Shown: positions 9,417-21,034 of the stretch, piece by piece | Layout of the letters: each line of letters opens with the position of its first letter | How positions within the stretch are numbered: position 1 is the first letter of the stretch | Source: Crithidia fasciculata | Taxonomy: Eukaryota; Euglenozoa; Kinetoplastea; Trypanosomatida; Trypanosomatidae | Assembly: GCA_000331325.2 (NCBI GenBank) | Contig: CM003436.1 | Span: 1,039,222-1,103,221, forward strand | Direction: 5' to 3' | DNA length: 64,000 bases | Program-made: the position numbers and the translations under genes | The notes under the pieces: model-generated | Told to the model about the DNA's origin: nothing | Databases searched by the model: none | Seen by the model: the letters and a program-made list of their open reading frames with translations, nothing else

Positions 9417-9965
9417 ATGTGCAAGGTCGGCATCATCATCTACTCCATCGTGCAGTTCGTTGCGTTTGCGTTCATCTTGGTGGGCACGCCCATCGACATG
9501 TTCAGGGCGAGGACGGAGTACCGGGTCTTTGACAACACACCATGCTTGAGCATGTGGGGGCACAAGCTGAGGTGCTTCAGCACGAAGTACGATGAGAGGA
9601 TCGGCACCCTCTTCGAGGACTGCGAGGGCCGCAAGACCCGCTTCCGCGCTGCCGAGGCCTTTGCCATCATCAACATCGGCATCTACGGCGTGGCGTGCCT
9701 TATGGGCTTCATCATGCTCTGCTGCTGCATGTGCCTGCGCTGGTTCTGCCTGGTGCTGAACATCTTTGGCATCACTTCCGTGGTGAGCTGGGCCATCATG
9801 GCGCACGCGTACGTGACCACGAGCGACGGCCGGACGCTTCCCACCGTGCTGAACTACTGCTACAAGTTCAACGATTTCTACAAGTTTGGTGCGGGCTTTG
9901 CGCTGATTGTGGTGGCGTGGTGCCTGAACCTGGTGAACATCATCTTCCTGATGCTCCCGTGCTAA
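9417..9965 (+). CDS. amastin, array copy 2
   Basis: 182 aa, identical in protein sequence to copy 1, including the signature at 43-53 and the Cys cluster. The start at 9417 follows the same CTCTCGCGAAA context as the other array copies. The 3' flank differs at several diagnostic bases (for example GCAACTG where copy 1 has GCAATTG), so it is a true separate copy, not an assembly repeat of copy 1. Confidence 0.93.
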   Translation: MCKVGIIIYSIVQFVAFAFILVGTPIDMFRARTEYRVFDNTPCLSMWGHKLRCFSTKYDERIGTLFEDCEGRKTRFRAAEAFAIINIGIYGVACLMGFIMLCCCMCLRWFCLVLNIFGITSVVSWAIMAHAYVTTSDGRTLPTVLNYCYKFNDFYKFGAGFALIVVAWCLNLVNIIFLMLPC

Positions 9966-11671
9966 GGCAGGCGTGCATTGAGCGTCCCACCGAGTGCGTA
10001 CGCGTGTGTCTTCGTGTGCATGCGCTGCAGAGGGGTCGTAGTATGCAACTGCCCCCTTTCCACGCGTGCGATGCCTGTGGTTCTGACTTTCCGGGACCCA
10101 CGGCCACCTTCTCTCTGCACACGCTCACGCACACACAGTCACCCTGCCACACGCGCGTGTGGTGCCTCCGGCGGCGTCGCACGGAAGGCACGACGGAAGA
10201 TGTAAAAAAAAAGAAATAATAAAAAAGAGCACGGGCAAAGGAAAAGAGAGGAAAACTCAAGTGGGAGCTCCGTGAACCTCTTTCACTCGGCGCGAGCCAA
10301 GGAGAGGAGGAGGCTCCGCGAGCGGTGCTTCGAAACCTTTTTTTTGCTGTCGGCGTGTGCGCAGAGTTGCTGGGTGGAGAGCGCAGCGTGTCGAGATGTG
10401 CGCTGCCGGGGGAGAGGCCGCAATCAAGGTCCCACGAGTGGTGCTGTGTGTTGCCCAGTCTCTCCCACTCTCTCGCTGCGCCAGACACGCATTCACACAC
10501 AGAGAAACCCGCGGCACTCAGCTGCACACCGTCCTGCAGTGGGTGCGAACTCGAGGCCACTCTTCCCTGTAGAACTTCACTGCCACGTGTTACCCTTGTG
10601 TCTTTTCATTTTTATATTGCCTTGAACTGCAACGGACAGCAAAGTCCGTGTCGTTTCTTCCTTTTCGTTCTAATTAAGGTTTCAATTATCTCTTTACTTT
10701 TCTCTACTTTCTTTGCTGAGGCGCTTCTCTGCACTCCTGCATTCCTCACACGGCTGTGCCCCATTTTCTCCCCTCTCTCCCGCGAGGATGCAAGCTTCTC
10801 CTTCGCCTTCAGCTTTGTCAAGTGCGTTCGCTTCGTAAAGCGTTGTTTCCTTTTCGTTTCTTGTCGTCCCTCCCCTCTACTCTTTCTTTCGTTCTTGCGT
10901 CAAATTCCATCGCGAATGCACGCCTATTTTTCCTCTCATTTTCTGCCCTTTTTCCCTTTTTTTTTAGCTTGTCTTCCGTTTGCGATATTGTTTGCTTTCT
11001 TTCTCTTTTTCTCCTTATTTCCCTTTTTCTTTTTTGGTTGGTCTAAAAGCGCGGGCTACACCGGTCACATTTCTTTCTACTCCCCTTCACAGGGGAGAAA
11101 CGGAAGAGAAGAGGCTGCAGCACCGTTTTTAGAGCCAACATGGGCCAGACGGTGGGAAAGTGGTGCTGTACCATACTAAGCGTTGACGCACGTAAAACGA
11201 AAAAGCAGAACGGTACCGTCTACTGCCCTCAGCGTGCCGCGTGTGTGCATGGCTGTGTGTTTGGTGGTCCTTTTTTTGTGTATATTTGACTGCAAGGGAG
11301 TTTCCAGCAGTGCGTGGAGCGTGTCCGGCTCTCTTTAGAGGAAGGCTGTTGCTTATTCGGCCGAGCCTGCCTTTCCCTTTCCATGGGACCGAGCTTCTGA
11401 TGGGCACCCGACTCCTCTTCTCCCTTCTCTTCTCCTCTCATCTTTGCGCCGTCTACGCGACCCTTTCTGCCCATGCTACACCGCGACAACAACAAAACAC
11501 GACGACTGCGACTCAGACTTGAGCTCTCCACGTTTTGAGCATCGCTCTCCATCGCACTCACCGCCTTTTTCTCCGAAATCAGCCCTCGGCTTTTTGAGTT
11601 CTTACTCTGCACCACCGTCTCTCATTGGCACCGTAGCCTCTTCTTCTTGTCTCTTCTCCCCTCTCGCGAAA
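9966..11671. other. inter-amastin spacer, copies 2 to 3
   Basis: Homologous to the copy 1-2 spacer, with small substitutions and T-run length changes. No gene is supported. Confidence 0.7.
11412..11516 (+). promoter_or_regulatory. spliced-leader acceptor region, amastin copy 3
   Basis: Conserved C/T tract and AG-free zone; candidate AG at 11515-11516. Confidence 0.65.
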
Positions 11672-12220
11672 ATGTGCAAGGTCGGCATCATCATCTACTC
11701 CATCGTGCAGTTCGTTGCGTTTGCGTTCATCTTGGTGGGCACGCCCATCGACATGTTCAGGGCGAGGACGGAGTACCGGGTCTTTGACAACACACCATGC
11801 TTGAGCATGTGGGGGCACAAGCTGAGGTGCTTCAGCACGAAGTACGATGAGAGGATCGGCACCCTCTTCGAGGACTGCGAGGGCCGCAAGACCCGCTTCC
11901 GCGCTGCCGAGGCCTTTGCCATCATCAACATCGGCATCTACGGCGTGGCGTGCCTTATGGGCTTCATCATGCTCTGCTGCTGCATGTGCCTGCGCTGGTT
12001 CTGCCTGGTGCTGAACATCTTTGGCATCACTTCCGTGGTGAGCTGGGCCATCATGGCGCACGCGTACGTGACCACGAGCGACGGCCGGACGCTTCCCACC
12101 GTGCTGAACTACTGCTACAAGTTCAACGATTTCTACAAGTTTGGTGCGGGCTTTGCGCTGATTGTGGTGGCGTGGTGCCTGAACCTGGTGAACATCATCT
12201 TCCTGATGCTCCCGTGCTAA
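11672..12220 (+). CDS. amastin, array copy 3
   Basis: 182 aa, identical in protein to copies 1 and 2. In this unit the frame upstream of the ATG is shifted by small indels, which shows that translation must begin at 11672 and that the upstream open frame of the other copies is not a conserved N-terminal extension. The 3' flank shares some variants with copy 2 and others with copy 4 (ACGCTCGCG, CACGCTTTC). Confidence 0.93.
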   Translation: MCKVGIIIYSIVQFVAFAFILVGTPIDMFRARTEYRVFDNTPCLSMWGHKLRCFSTKYDERIGTLFEDCEGRKTRFRAAEAFAIINIGIYGVACLMGFIMLCCCMCLRWFCLVLNIFGITSVVSWAIMAHAYVTTSDGRTLPTVLNYCYKFNDFYKFGAGFALIVVAWCLNLVNIIFLMLPC

Positions 12221-13917
12221 GGCAGGCGTGCATTGAGCGTCCCACCGAGTGTGTACGCGTGTGTCTTCGTGTGCATGCGATGCAGATGGGTGGTAGTATG
12301 CAACTGCCCCCTTTCCACGCGTGCGATGCCTGTGTTTCTGACTTTCCGGGACCCACGGCCACCTTCTCTCTGCACACGCTCGCGCACACACAGTCACCCT
12401 GCCACACGCGCGTGTGGTGCCTCCGGCGGCGTCGCACGGAAGGCACGACGGAAGATGTAAAAAAAAAAGAAATAATAAAAAAGAGCACGGGCAAAGGAAA
12501 AGAGAGGAAAACTCAAGTGGGAGCTCCGTGAACCTCTTTCACTCGGCGCGAGCCAAGGAGAGGAGGAGGCTCCGCGAGCGGTGTTTCGAAACCTTTTTTT
12601 GCTGTCGGCGTGTGCGCAGAGTTGCTGGGTGGAGAGCGCAGCGTGTCGAGATGTGCGCTGCTGGGGGAGAGGCCGCAATCAAGGTCCCACGAGTGGTGCT
12701 GTGTGTTGCCCAGGCTCTCCCACTCTCTCGCTGCGCCAGACACGCTTTCACACACAGAGAAACCCGCGGCACTCAGCTGCACACCGTCCTGCAGTGGGTG
12801 CGAACTCGAGGCCACTCTTCCCTGTAGAACTTCACTGCCACGTGTTACCCTTGTGTCTTTTCATTTTTTATATTGCCTTGAACTGCAGCGGACAGCAAAG
12901 TCCGTGTCGTTTCTTCCTTTTCGTTCTAATTCTGGTTCCAAGTATCTCTTTACTTTTCTCTACTTTCTTTGCTGAGGCGCTTCTCTGCACTCCTGCATTC
13001 CTCACACGGCTGTGCCCCATTTTCTCCCCTCTCTCCCGCGAGGATGCAAGCTTCTCCTTCGCCTTCAGCTTTGTCAAGTGTGTTCGCTTCGTAAAGCGTT
13101 GTTTCCTTTTCGTTTCTTGTCGTCCCTCCCCTCTACTCTTTCTTTCGTTCTTGCGTCAAATTCCATCGCGAATGTGCGCCTATTTTTCCTCTCATTTTCC
13201 ACCCTTTTTTTAGCTTGTCTTCCGTTTGCGATATTGTTTGCTTTCTTTCTCTTTTTCTCCTTATTTCCCTTTTTCTTTTTTGGTTGGTCTAAAAGCGCGG
13301 GCTACACCGGTCACATTTCTTCCTACTCCCCTTCACAGGGGAGAAACGGAAGAGAAGAGGCTGCAGCGCCGTTTTTAGAGCCAACATGGGCCAGACGGTG
13401 GGGAAGTGGTGCTGTACCATACTAAGCGTTGACGCACGTAAAACGAAAAAGCAGAACGGTAACGTCTACTGCCCTCAGCGTGCCGCGTGTGTGCATGGCT
13501 GTGTGTTTGGTGGTCCTTTTTTGTGTATATTTGACTGCAAGGGAGTTTCCAGCAGTGCGTGGAGCGTGTCCGGCTCTCTTTAGAGGAAGGGCTGTTGCTT
13601 ATTCGGCCGAGCCTGCCTTTCCCTTTCCATGGGACCGAGCTTCTGATGGGCACCCGACTCCTCTTCTCCCTTCTCTTCTCCTCTCATCTTTGCGCCGTCT
13701 ACGCGACCCTTTCTGCCCATGCTACACCGCGACAACAACAAAACACGACGACTGCGACTCAGACTTGAGCTCTCCACGTTTTGAGCATCGCTCTCCATCG
13801 CACTCACCGCCTTTTTCTCCGAAATCAACCCTCGGCTTTTTGAGTTCTTACTCTGCACCACCGTCTCTCATTGGCACCGTAGCCTCTTCTTCTTGTCTCT
13901 TCTCCCCTCTCGCGAAA
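12221..13917. other. inter-amastin spacer, copies 3 to 4
   Basis: Third homologous spacer, with no gene. It ends with a 5' flank almost identical to that of copy 1. Confidence 0.7.
13658..13762 (+). promoter_or_regulatory. spliced-leader acceptor region, amastin copy 4
   Basis: Conserved C/T tract and AG-free zone; candidate AG at 13761-13762. Confidence 0.65.
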
Positions 13918-14466
13918 ATGTGCAAGGTCGGCATCATCATCTACTCCATCGTGCAGTTCGTTGCGTTCGTGTTCATCTTGGTGGGCACGCCCATCGACAT
14001 GTTCAGGGCGAGGACGGAGTACCAGATCTTTGACAACACACCATGCTTGAGCATGTGGGGGTACAAGCTGAGGTGCTTCAGCACGAAGTACGATGAGAGG
14101 ATCGGCACCCTCTTCGAGGACTGCGAGGGCCGCAAGACCCGCTTCCGCGCTGCCGAGGCCTTTGCCATCATCAACATCGGCATCTACGGCGTGGCGTGCC
14201 TTATGGGCTTCATCATGCTCTGCTGCTGCATGTGCCTGCGCTGGTTCTGCCTGGTGCTGAACATCATCGGTCTCACTTCCGTGGTGAGCTGGGCCATCAT
14301 GGCGCACGCTTACATGACCACGAGCGACGGCCAGACGCTTCCCACCGTGCTGAACTACTGCTACAAGTTCAACGATTTCTACAAGTTTGGTGCGGGCTTT
14401 GCGCTGATTGTGGTGGCGTGGTGCCTGAACCTGGTGAACATCATCTTCCTGATGCTCCCGTGCTAA
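13918..14466 (+). CDS. amastin, array copy 4 (variant)
   Basis: 182 aa with the same topology and signature (CLSMWGYKLRC) as copies 1-3. It differs from them at eight residues: A18V, R36Q, V37I, H49Y, F117I, I119L, V133M and R139Q. Four of these (V18, I37, Y49, Q139) match the amastin at 21121-21672. Either this terminal copy keeps the older sequence or it was partly converted by that paralogue. The changes cluster around the ends of the first external loop and the third membrane segment. No frame damage is seen. Confidence 0.93.
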   Translation: MCKVGIIIYSIVQFVAFVFILVGTPIDMFRARTEYQIFDNTPCLSMWGYKLRCFSTKYDERIGTLFEDCEGRKTRFRAAEAFAIINIGIYGVACLMGFIMLCCCMCLRWFCLVLNIIGLTSVVSWAIMAHAYMTTSDGQTLPTVLNYCYKFNDFYKFGAGFALIVVAWCLNLVNIIFLMLPC

Positions 14467-17429
14467 GGCAGGCGTGCATTGAGCGTCCCACCGAGTGCGT
14501 ACGTGTGTGTCTTCGTGTGCATGCGCTGCAGAGGGGTCGTAGTATGCAATTGCCCCCTTTCCACGCGTGCGATGCCTGTGTTTCTGACTTTCCGGGACCC
14601 ACGGCCACCTTCTCTCTGCACACGCTCGCGCACACACAGTCACCCTGCCACACGCGCGTGTGGTGCCTTCGGCGGCGTCGCACGGAAGGCACGACGGAAG
14701 ATGTAAACCAAAAAGGGGGAAATAAAGAGCGTAGAAAAAATTGATAAGAAAACACAAGTGGGAGCTCCGTGAACCTCTTTCACTCGGCGCGAGCCAAGGA
14801 GAGGAGGAGGCTCCGCGAGCGGTGCTTCGAAACCTTTTTTTGCAGTCGGCGTGTGCGCAGAGTTGCTGGGTGGAGAGCGCAGCGTGTTGAGATGTGCGCT
14901 GCTGGGGGAGAGGCCGCAATCAAGGTCCCACGAGTGGTGCTGTGTGTTGCACAGTTTCTCCCACTCTCTCGCTGCGCCAGACACGCTTTCACACACAGAG
15001 AAACCCGCGGCACTCAGCTGCACACCGTCCTGCAGTGGGTGCGAACTCGAGGCCACTCTTCCCTGTAGAACTTCACTGCCACGTGTTACCCTTGTGTCTT
15101 TTCATTTTTTATATTGCCTTGAACTGCAACGGACAGCAAAGTCCGTGTCGTTTCTTTCTTTTCGTTCTAATTTTGGTTTCAATTCTCTCTTTACTTTTCT
15201 CTACTTTCTTTGCTGAGGCGCATCTCTGCACTCCTGCATTCCTCACACGGCTGAGCCCCATTTTCTCCTCTCTCCCGCGAGGATGCAAGCTTCTCCTTCG
15301 CCTTCAGCTTTGTCAAGTGCGTTCGCTTCGTAAACCGTTGTTTCCTTTTCCTTTTTTGTCGCCCCTCCCTTTTTTTTTTGTTCTTACCTCAACTTTTGTC
15401 GCGAATGCACGCCTTTCTCCTTTTTATTTCCACTTGTTTTCTTCATTGTTCCTTTTTTTTTGCTTGCGTTTTTCGACTTAAGATATTGTTTGCTTTTTTT
15501 ATCTCATAAAGTTACTGTTTTTTATTTTTATTTTGGTTGATCTAACAGCGCAGGCTATACCGGTCACGTTTCTTCCTATTACCTTTCAAAGCGTAAAAAA
15601 AAAAAACGAGAATCAGGTCTCTCCCTCGCTCACGTCGTCTGCGAAGCCCAAAACAGGATTTAGAAACTCCGAACACAAACAAGGATCTTCTAGAATTACT
15701 ATTCCGGAGATGAGTAGAGAGGAGTAGAACCAACGGTAAACCAGCAAAAAAAAAAAAAGCGAAACCCTCAACCACAACTTTGCAGTCATTACGGCAGAGG
15801 TAGGGCCTTTTTTGACTGTGAAACGCTGTGTGTGAGTGTGTATTTTCTATTTGTACGTGTGTGCTGGTGCGGTGGTGTAAAAGTGTGTGTACGGGATGTT
15901 GCTGGTAGAACAACCTGCTACACAGTAGGTTCAAGAGATAACTGAAGGTATACGCGAAGCTACAGGCGCTGTGGGGCTCCCTACTCGACACAGGCCTCGC
16001 TTTCAGGCACTGGAATTCTCTAACTTATTTTTTATGAACAGCGGTTCCGTGTCGTGCTGTGCGAAGGTCGACAAGACTGCCCTTCTTAACGCAGCACCAT
16101 TGCACCCTCAGCCGCACACGCGCAGGCGCTTGAGGGGGAAAAAAGTCTCAGACACTCCGAAACGACAAAAGTGGTAGAGAACTTAAAAAAAAGGGGAAGA
16201 ATATAAGAGTGCTTCTGCGTGACTCACAGGTTGCGCTGTCTAATTCGTTTGCTGGATATCTATTCTTTTTTTCTTCTGTTTTTTTTTTCTTTTTTCTTAC
16301 TCTCCATTTTTTTTTTCACTACCGAGTGATATGAGGACGGGAAGCAGTGCACCTGTGTACAGTCGTGCTGCTTTCCTTTTACCTTTTTTTAATTGTTTCT
16401 CTCTTCTTGTATCAGGTAGATTTGTTCCCTTTTACGAAGAGTTTGACAAGAACTCAAGTGAACAGATGAGAAAATAACAACAGGAAAAGTGCACAGAAAA
16501 TTTTGAATTACAGGGGAGAAAGTGGGAAAGAAAAAGATATCATTGAGTCTACGTGCGGGTTGGAACGTGAACCGCGTCCGTCTTCCTTGCGAGAGGGGAT
16601 GTATTTGCTGCGGCTTCTCCCCTCTTTTTTTCCCCCTTTTTCTTGAGGGAAAAGAGAAAAAAAGGTTGTCTTATCATCCCGCTTTCAGTCTACACCCACG
16701 TTATCGCGTACGCGGTGCGGGTCTTAAAGAGTGTAGGCATGTAAAGCGGTGTAGTTGTCTCTATTCACTTCTTTCTTGGTGAGATAAAGTAAGAGGTGCA
16801 TTTGCGAATTGTCGCGATTACGTTTCATGAAGACTGCTACGTCAGTTGCTTTTTTTTTCTCCCTTCGATGTTTATGAATGGCTTTCTCTCAGCATTGATC
16901 TTCGTACACTCTCTCTTTTGTGCAAATCCTACTTTTTTTTTTTTTAACTCACCTTTTTTCTTATCGGTTTTACCAAATATATACCGCCGCCAAATAATAA
17001 TGATAATTGTGCACATACACACACATGCCTTGCGACGTCGTTTGTCAATTGGGCCATCTTTACAAACGCACAAAATTACAACGTGCTTGTTGGGTGAACT
17101 CTGGTGCCGTCACCCCCCACGCCTCAACGTGATCGACCACACTCATTTCTATTCACTTGCTGCACTCGAAAAGCTATCGCCGCGCTCGCAACTTGTCCCA
17201 GTGCTCCCATCTCACTGCCGCCTGTCTCGCTTTCTCTTCTCTGTCTTTTTTTTTTTTCGCTCACTATTTTAAAACTAACTTTTTTTTTCTTCGCGGCTCT
17301 TTGCAATTCATTTTGCTCTCTTCCCCGTCACTTCTTCCTTTGAATCTGTCTTTTTCTTGCACATCTTTCGACGATTTTTTTTTTCAGTAGTGTCTCGCTT
17401 CTTTTCTTTCCACGCACAGAAATAAAAAA
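14467..17429. other. spacer after the amastin array
   Basis: Bases 14467-15590 are the diverging 3' part of repeat unit 4. Bases 15591-17376 are unique, AT-rich sequence with many A and T runs and only short, low-complexity reading frames. No gene is supported. The last 50 nt contain the splice acceptor of the next amastin. Confidence 0.6.
17374..17387 (+). promoter_or_regulatory. putative spliced-leader acceptor for amastin at 17430
   Basis: An uninterrupted T run ending TTTTCAG, preceded by more C/T-rich sequence; AG at 17386-17387, 42 nt before the ATG. Confidence 0.6.
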
Positions 17430-17978
17430 ATGGCGTTTCACGTCGGTATTGCAGTGTACTGCGTCATGCAGTTCATTGCGTTGGTGTTCATCGTGGTGGG
17501 CACGCCCATCGACATGTTCCGCGCGAAGGGCGTGGATACCTTTGGCAACAAGGCTTGCCTTACTCTGTGGGGGAGTAAGGAAAAGTGCTACAGCACCACG
17601 TACAACACCAAGCCGTCCGAGCTCTTCGCGCAGTGCACGGAGCGGCGCGATCGCTTCCGCGCCGCTGAAGCCTTCGCCATCATCAGCATTGTTGTCTACG
17701 GTGTTGCGGCACTGCTCGGCTTCATTCAGCTCTGCTGCTGCCACTGCCTCCGCTGGATCTGCCTGATGCTGAACATCCTCGGCATCTTCTCCTGCATCAG
17801 CTGGTCACTTATGGCGGACCTCTACTTCAAGAACACGACCTCCTCCGTTACGTGGTCCGCCTCTGCGAACTGCTACCGCTTCAGCAGGGACTACAAGTAC
17901 GGCGCGGGCTTTGCTCTTTTGATTGTGGGCTGGGCCCTGAACTTCATCGCCATCCTCTTCCTTGCGTTCCCGTGCTGA
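17430..17978 (+). CDS. amastin, divergent copy 5
   Basis: 182 aa beginning MAFHVGIAVYC. It keeps the signature CLTLWGSKEKC, the FRAAEAFAII segment entering membrane segment 2, the LCCCHCLRW Cys cluster and the KYGAGFALL stretch before membrane segment 4. Four membrane segments are predicted, as in the array copies. The two external loops are the most diverged parts, including NTTSSVTWS in loop 2 with a possible N-glycosylation site at NTT. It stands alone, with long spacers on both sides. Amastin family membership is firm; the subfamily is probably delta (inference). Confidence 0.92.
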   Translation: MAFHVGIAVYCVMQFIALVFIVVGTPIDMFRAKGVDTFGNKACLTLWGSKEKCYSTTYNTKPSELFAQCTERRDRFRAAEAFAIISIVVYGVAALLGFIQLCCCHCLRWICLMLNILGIFSCISWSLMADLYFKNTTSSVTWSASANCYRFSRDYKYGAGFALLIVGWALNFIAILFLAFPC

Positions 17979-18024
17979 AGCAGTCGAGATGGTCTCTCAT
18001 CGCTTTTTCCCGCGTAGAGGACGT

Positions 18025-18046
18025 GAAGAGAGAGAGAGAGAGAGAG
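18025..18046. repeat. GA microsatellite
   Basis: A perfect (GA)n tract of about 22 nt in the amastin 5 3' flank. Confidence 0.8.
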
Positions 18047-21034
18047 CGGGAGCGTCTGTAACCATCGAAGAAAGTCAATTCCTTCCAACAGAAAAAAAAA
18101 GGAGAAAGCTGGGGTGGGCTGCAGCGCTGCACATGCAAGAAATTAGCCCGGTGTATTCGGGAGAAACAAACAAAAAAAGAAAGCGTGAAGAGAACCTCAA
18201 AATGCTCCTCGATGATGCTGTATGGGGTATAGGGAGATCACCACGCCACTCTTCTCTCTGTTCGACTGCTATTTTTTTTGTTTTCTTCTTCCTTATATTT
18301 AGCAGCTGTATGCTGCACCGCAGCCCATGCTTGTGTTCGTGTGTGTGTATGTGTGCAGGTGCGTGTTATAGCTCACCACTTGGATTTACAGTGCGCATTG
18401 GTGGTCACGCAACTTTCTCATCTTGTAGGAAGCTCAAATATTTCTCAACTGCATTCTCCTTTTTTTTTTTCTTCCGAGCGCTTTCACTTTCTTTCTGTTT
18501 TGTCCACTACAACCGCAACTTTTATTTTTTTATTTATGGCATCTCTGCCTTGCTGTGCGTATGAACTTGGGCTTTTTTTGGGTCATCTCCTCGCTACGTG
18601 CTGCAGGCTGCAATCGACAGTGCTCCGGTCTGCAGAGCTGCCTTCGCGGAGTCATGACGCCTCCCAGGTCTCTCCATCGCACATGCCTTTTTCTTTTCTT
18701 TGAGCTAATCTAAGCCTTGTCTCCTCTAACTACTATATAACTACCACACAAAAACAAACAAACAAACTTTACCAACTCTCTTTTTCTGTTATTTTGTTTT
18801 GTCGTTTAGAAGACTCTTTTTTTCTCGTAAGGGAAGAGAAGAAAAACAGATACTATATTTTGTTTCTTGTTTCTCTTCCTTTACCGGACTTGACTTTTTA
18901 TTTTTCTTCATATTCTTCTTTTCTTTTCTCCGTCTCTACCGCAGACGTAGTAAAGTCTCTTTTTTTTTGTTTTCTATTGTTTTTCGATGCTTTCTTTTTC
19001 TGTCGTCTTTTCTCTTTGCGTCCTTCAACTCAAGTGTTTATTTTTTGTTTTGTTTGTCACACAGGCGACTTTCGACTACGTTAAGCTTTCTTGTTTGTCT
19101 ATTTTTCATCGCCAAGTTTCTTCCCCTTCCGTTTTTTTTTTGTTTAAACTCAACTTTACTTTCTTTTTCTCTTTTCCCGTTCCTTTACATTTACACGAAA
19201 AAAAACCCACCTTTGTCATAAGGACATTCATGAAAAAAGCCCTTTTGCGGGCAACAGCGAGACGTACACATACACACACTCACACAAATACTTCACACAA
19301 ATGTGTTGCTGCTGGACACTGAAAAAGTCGAAACTGTTAAAAAATGAAAAAGAAGATGCCTCGCTCAAAACGTCGCACCTCGCTGTCAAGTTAAACGCAA
19401 GAAAAGACAAAAAGCTAACAAGATTTCGGGAGGGGATACAAGTAGTGAGAGTGTTTCCACCGCCATAACAGCGAAGACACCCGCTCACAGCTGATAAATC
19501 GACCTGCCTCTTTTTGTTTCCAACGCCGTCTGCAGCCGGCGATAGACAGCGCATACCACAAGAAAGAAGGGGGTGGTTAGTAAATCAGCAAAACGTAGGT
19601 GGACAGGAAAAAAAAAAAAGGAACATAAAGAGAACGAGCAAGTTTTTTGTTATATTTTATACCATTTGGTGACGCGTGTGGAAAGATAGCGGAAGATAAG
19701 GAAGGCACGCTGCTCCCTACCTCTTTTCCAGCCTTCCTTTCTTGCAGCCTGCTTTTTCACATCTATATATCCTCTTTCGCTGTCATGATTCAGCAGCAAA
19801 AAAAAAAGGATTAAAAAGGTGCTTCACTTCTTCCATTTCATTGCAAATGCACTAACTTACGAAAGGCATACTGAGCTTGTTCTCACTCTTTGCCAGGCGA
19901 CCTTCGTGTACGCGTAGTGCGAGGGACGACATTCTTTATTTCTCCCTCTTTTTACGATTTCCCTCTACAACCAACGGAGCCAAGAGACACGGGAGAATTT
20001 GTTTTTGTCGATAACGCCTGAACGCGGGGGAAGCCGGAAGATATATAAATACGTAAAGTCGGAATGCACGTGACGGAACATTAAAGAAAAGCAGAAGGTG
20101 TGGAGCTGTGTCTTTCAACCTTGCGCTGACGAGAGTGTGCAAACAGACAGACATTTTTGTTTTCCGGAAAAGCCTCTAAAAGGATGGTGTGCATTACCTT
20201 TTCTTTTTCTCTTTATCTTTATGCGAAAAAAAAGAAGAAAAGTATGCTCAGCGCATTGCTGGAAGTGGAGAAAGATATTTAAAAATTAAGGACAATCCCA
20301 CAAAATAAACGAGAAGCCAACACGAAAAAGAACTAAAAGCAAGGCAACACTAAAGTGCTTCATAGCTGATGGACTTTTCTGATAGGGCAAGCGCACACAG
20401 CCTGCAAGACGCGTACCCCTTATTCATCCAGTGTCCTCATTGTGGCGCAAGTGGGGTGCGCTTCTCAGCATTAGCAATATGGACGAAAAAAAGAAATTGT
20501 CAACTCACTTCAATTCACCTCAGCAACAGGGATGAAGTGTCATCAAGTCTGCAGTTTTTTCTTGCTCTCCCTCGGCAACAGAGAGATTGTCTGGAAAGGG
20601 GAGGAGAGAAAGCAAACAAAAAAAAACACCAGCGATCACCGGTAGGTCGACTTATCTTTGGTGTTCTTTTTTTTTTTTAGCGGCCATCGCGTGTGCTGCC
20701 TCTCAGTAACGTCGTGTACGACAAGGGTAGCGCTTTATCATTATTGTAAGTATAAAACATGAGGCTGTCATCGTAGAAAGGGTATCGATGCTTCCTGCTC
20801 GTCTCAACTCTTGTTGCCCACTCCATCTCCTTCAATCGTTCTCTGCTATTATTCGTCTCTCCTTCAACCTGCAACATCGACCCAAATAAACACAAATACT
20901 CTCTTCGATTTGTTTTAGATCCTTAAGCAACTCCGCCACCCATTTTTCCTATCACTACTGCCTGTACAACAAATAAAGGACAAAAAACAACAATCGAAGC
21001 TATCATCTGCGCCTTGTTGTCGACTCGTATCTTT

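Larger units (their letters stand above)
8853..11107 (+). repeat. amastin tandem repeat unit 2
   Basis: The second unit, 2255 nt, nearly identical to units 1 and 3 across coding and non-coding parts. The high identity outside the gene shows recent duplication or continuing homogenisation. Confidence 0.9.
11108..13353 (+). repeat. amastin tandem repeat unit 3
   Basis: The third unit, 2246 nt. Its 5' flank carries a one-base gain in a T run near 11271 and a one-base loss near 11346 relative to the other units. Both changes lie outside the mature gene. Confidence 0.9.
13354..15590 (+). repeat. amastin tandem repeat unit 4 (terminal, diverging)
   Basis: The last unit, about 2.24 kb. Its 5' flank is as similar as in the other units, but the CDS has several changes. 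The 3' part diverges steadily: the A-rich patch after 14705 is replaced, and the T-rich tail after about 15360 is rearranged. Similarity fades around 15590, so the right boundary is approximate. Confidence 0.85.

Noticed and set aside
15890-15945. tRNA-like pattern with GGTTCAAGAG resembling a B box
   Set aside because: The B box is imperfect, no acceptor stem or anticodon arm can be drawn, and the spacing to any A box is wrong.
18794-19221. Phe/Ser/Leu-rich frames in the spacer after amastin 5
   Set aside because: They follow T runs; such frames arise wherever poly(T) is dense and show no conserved residues.
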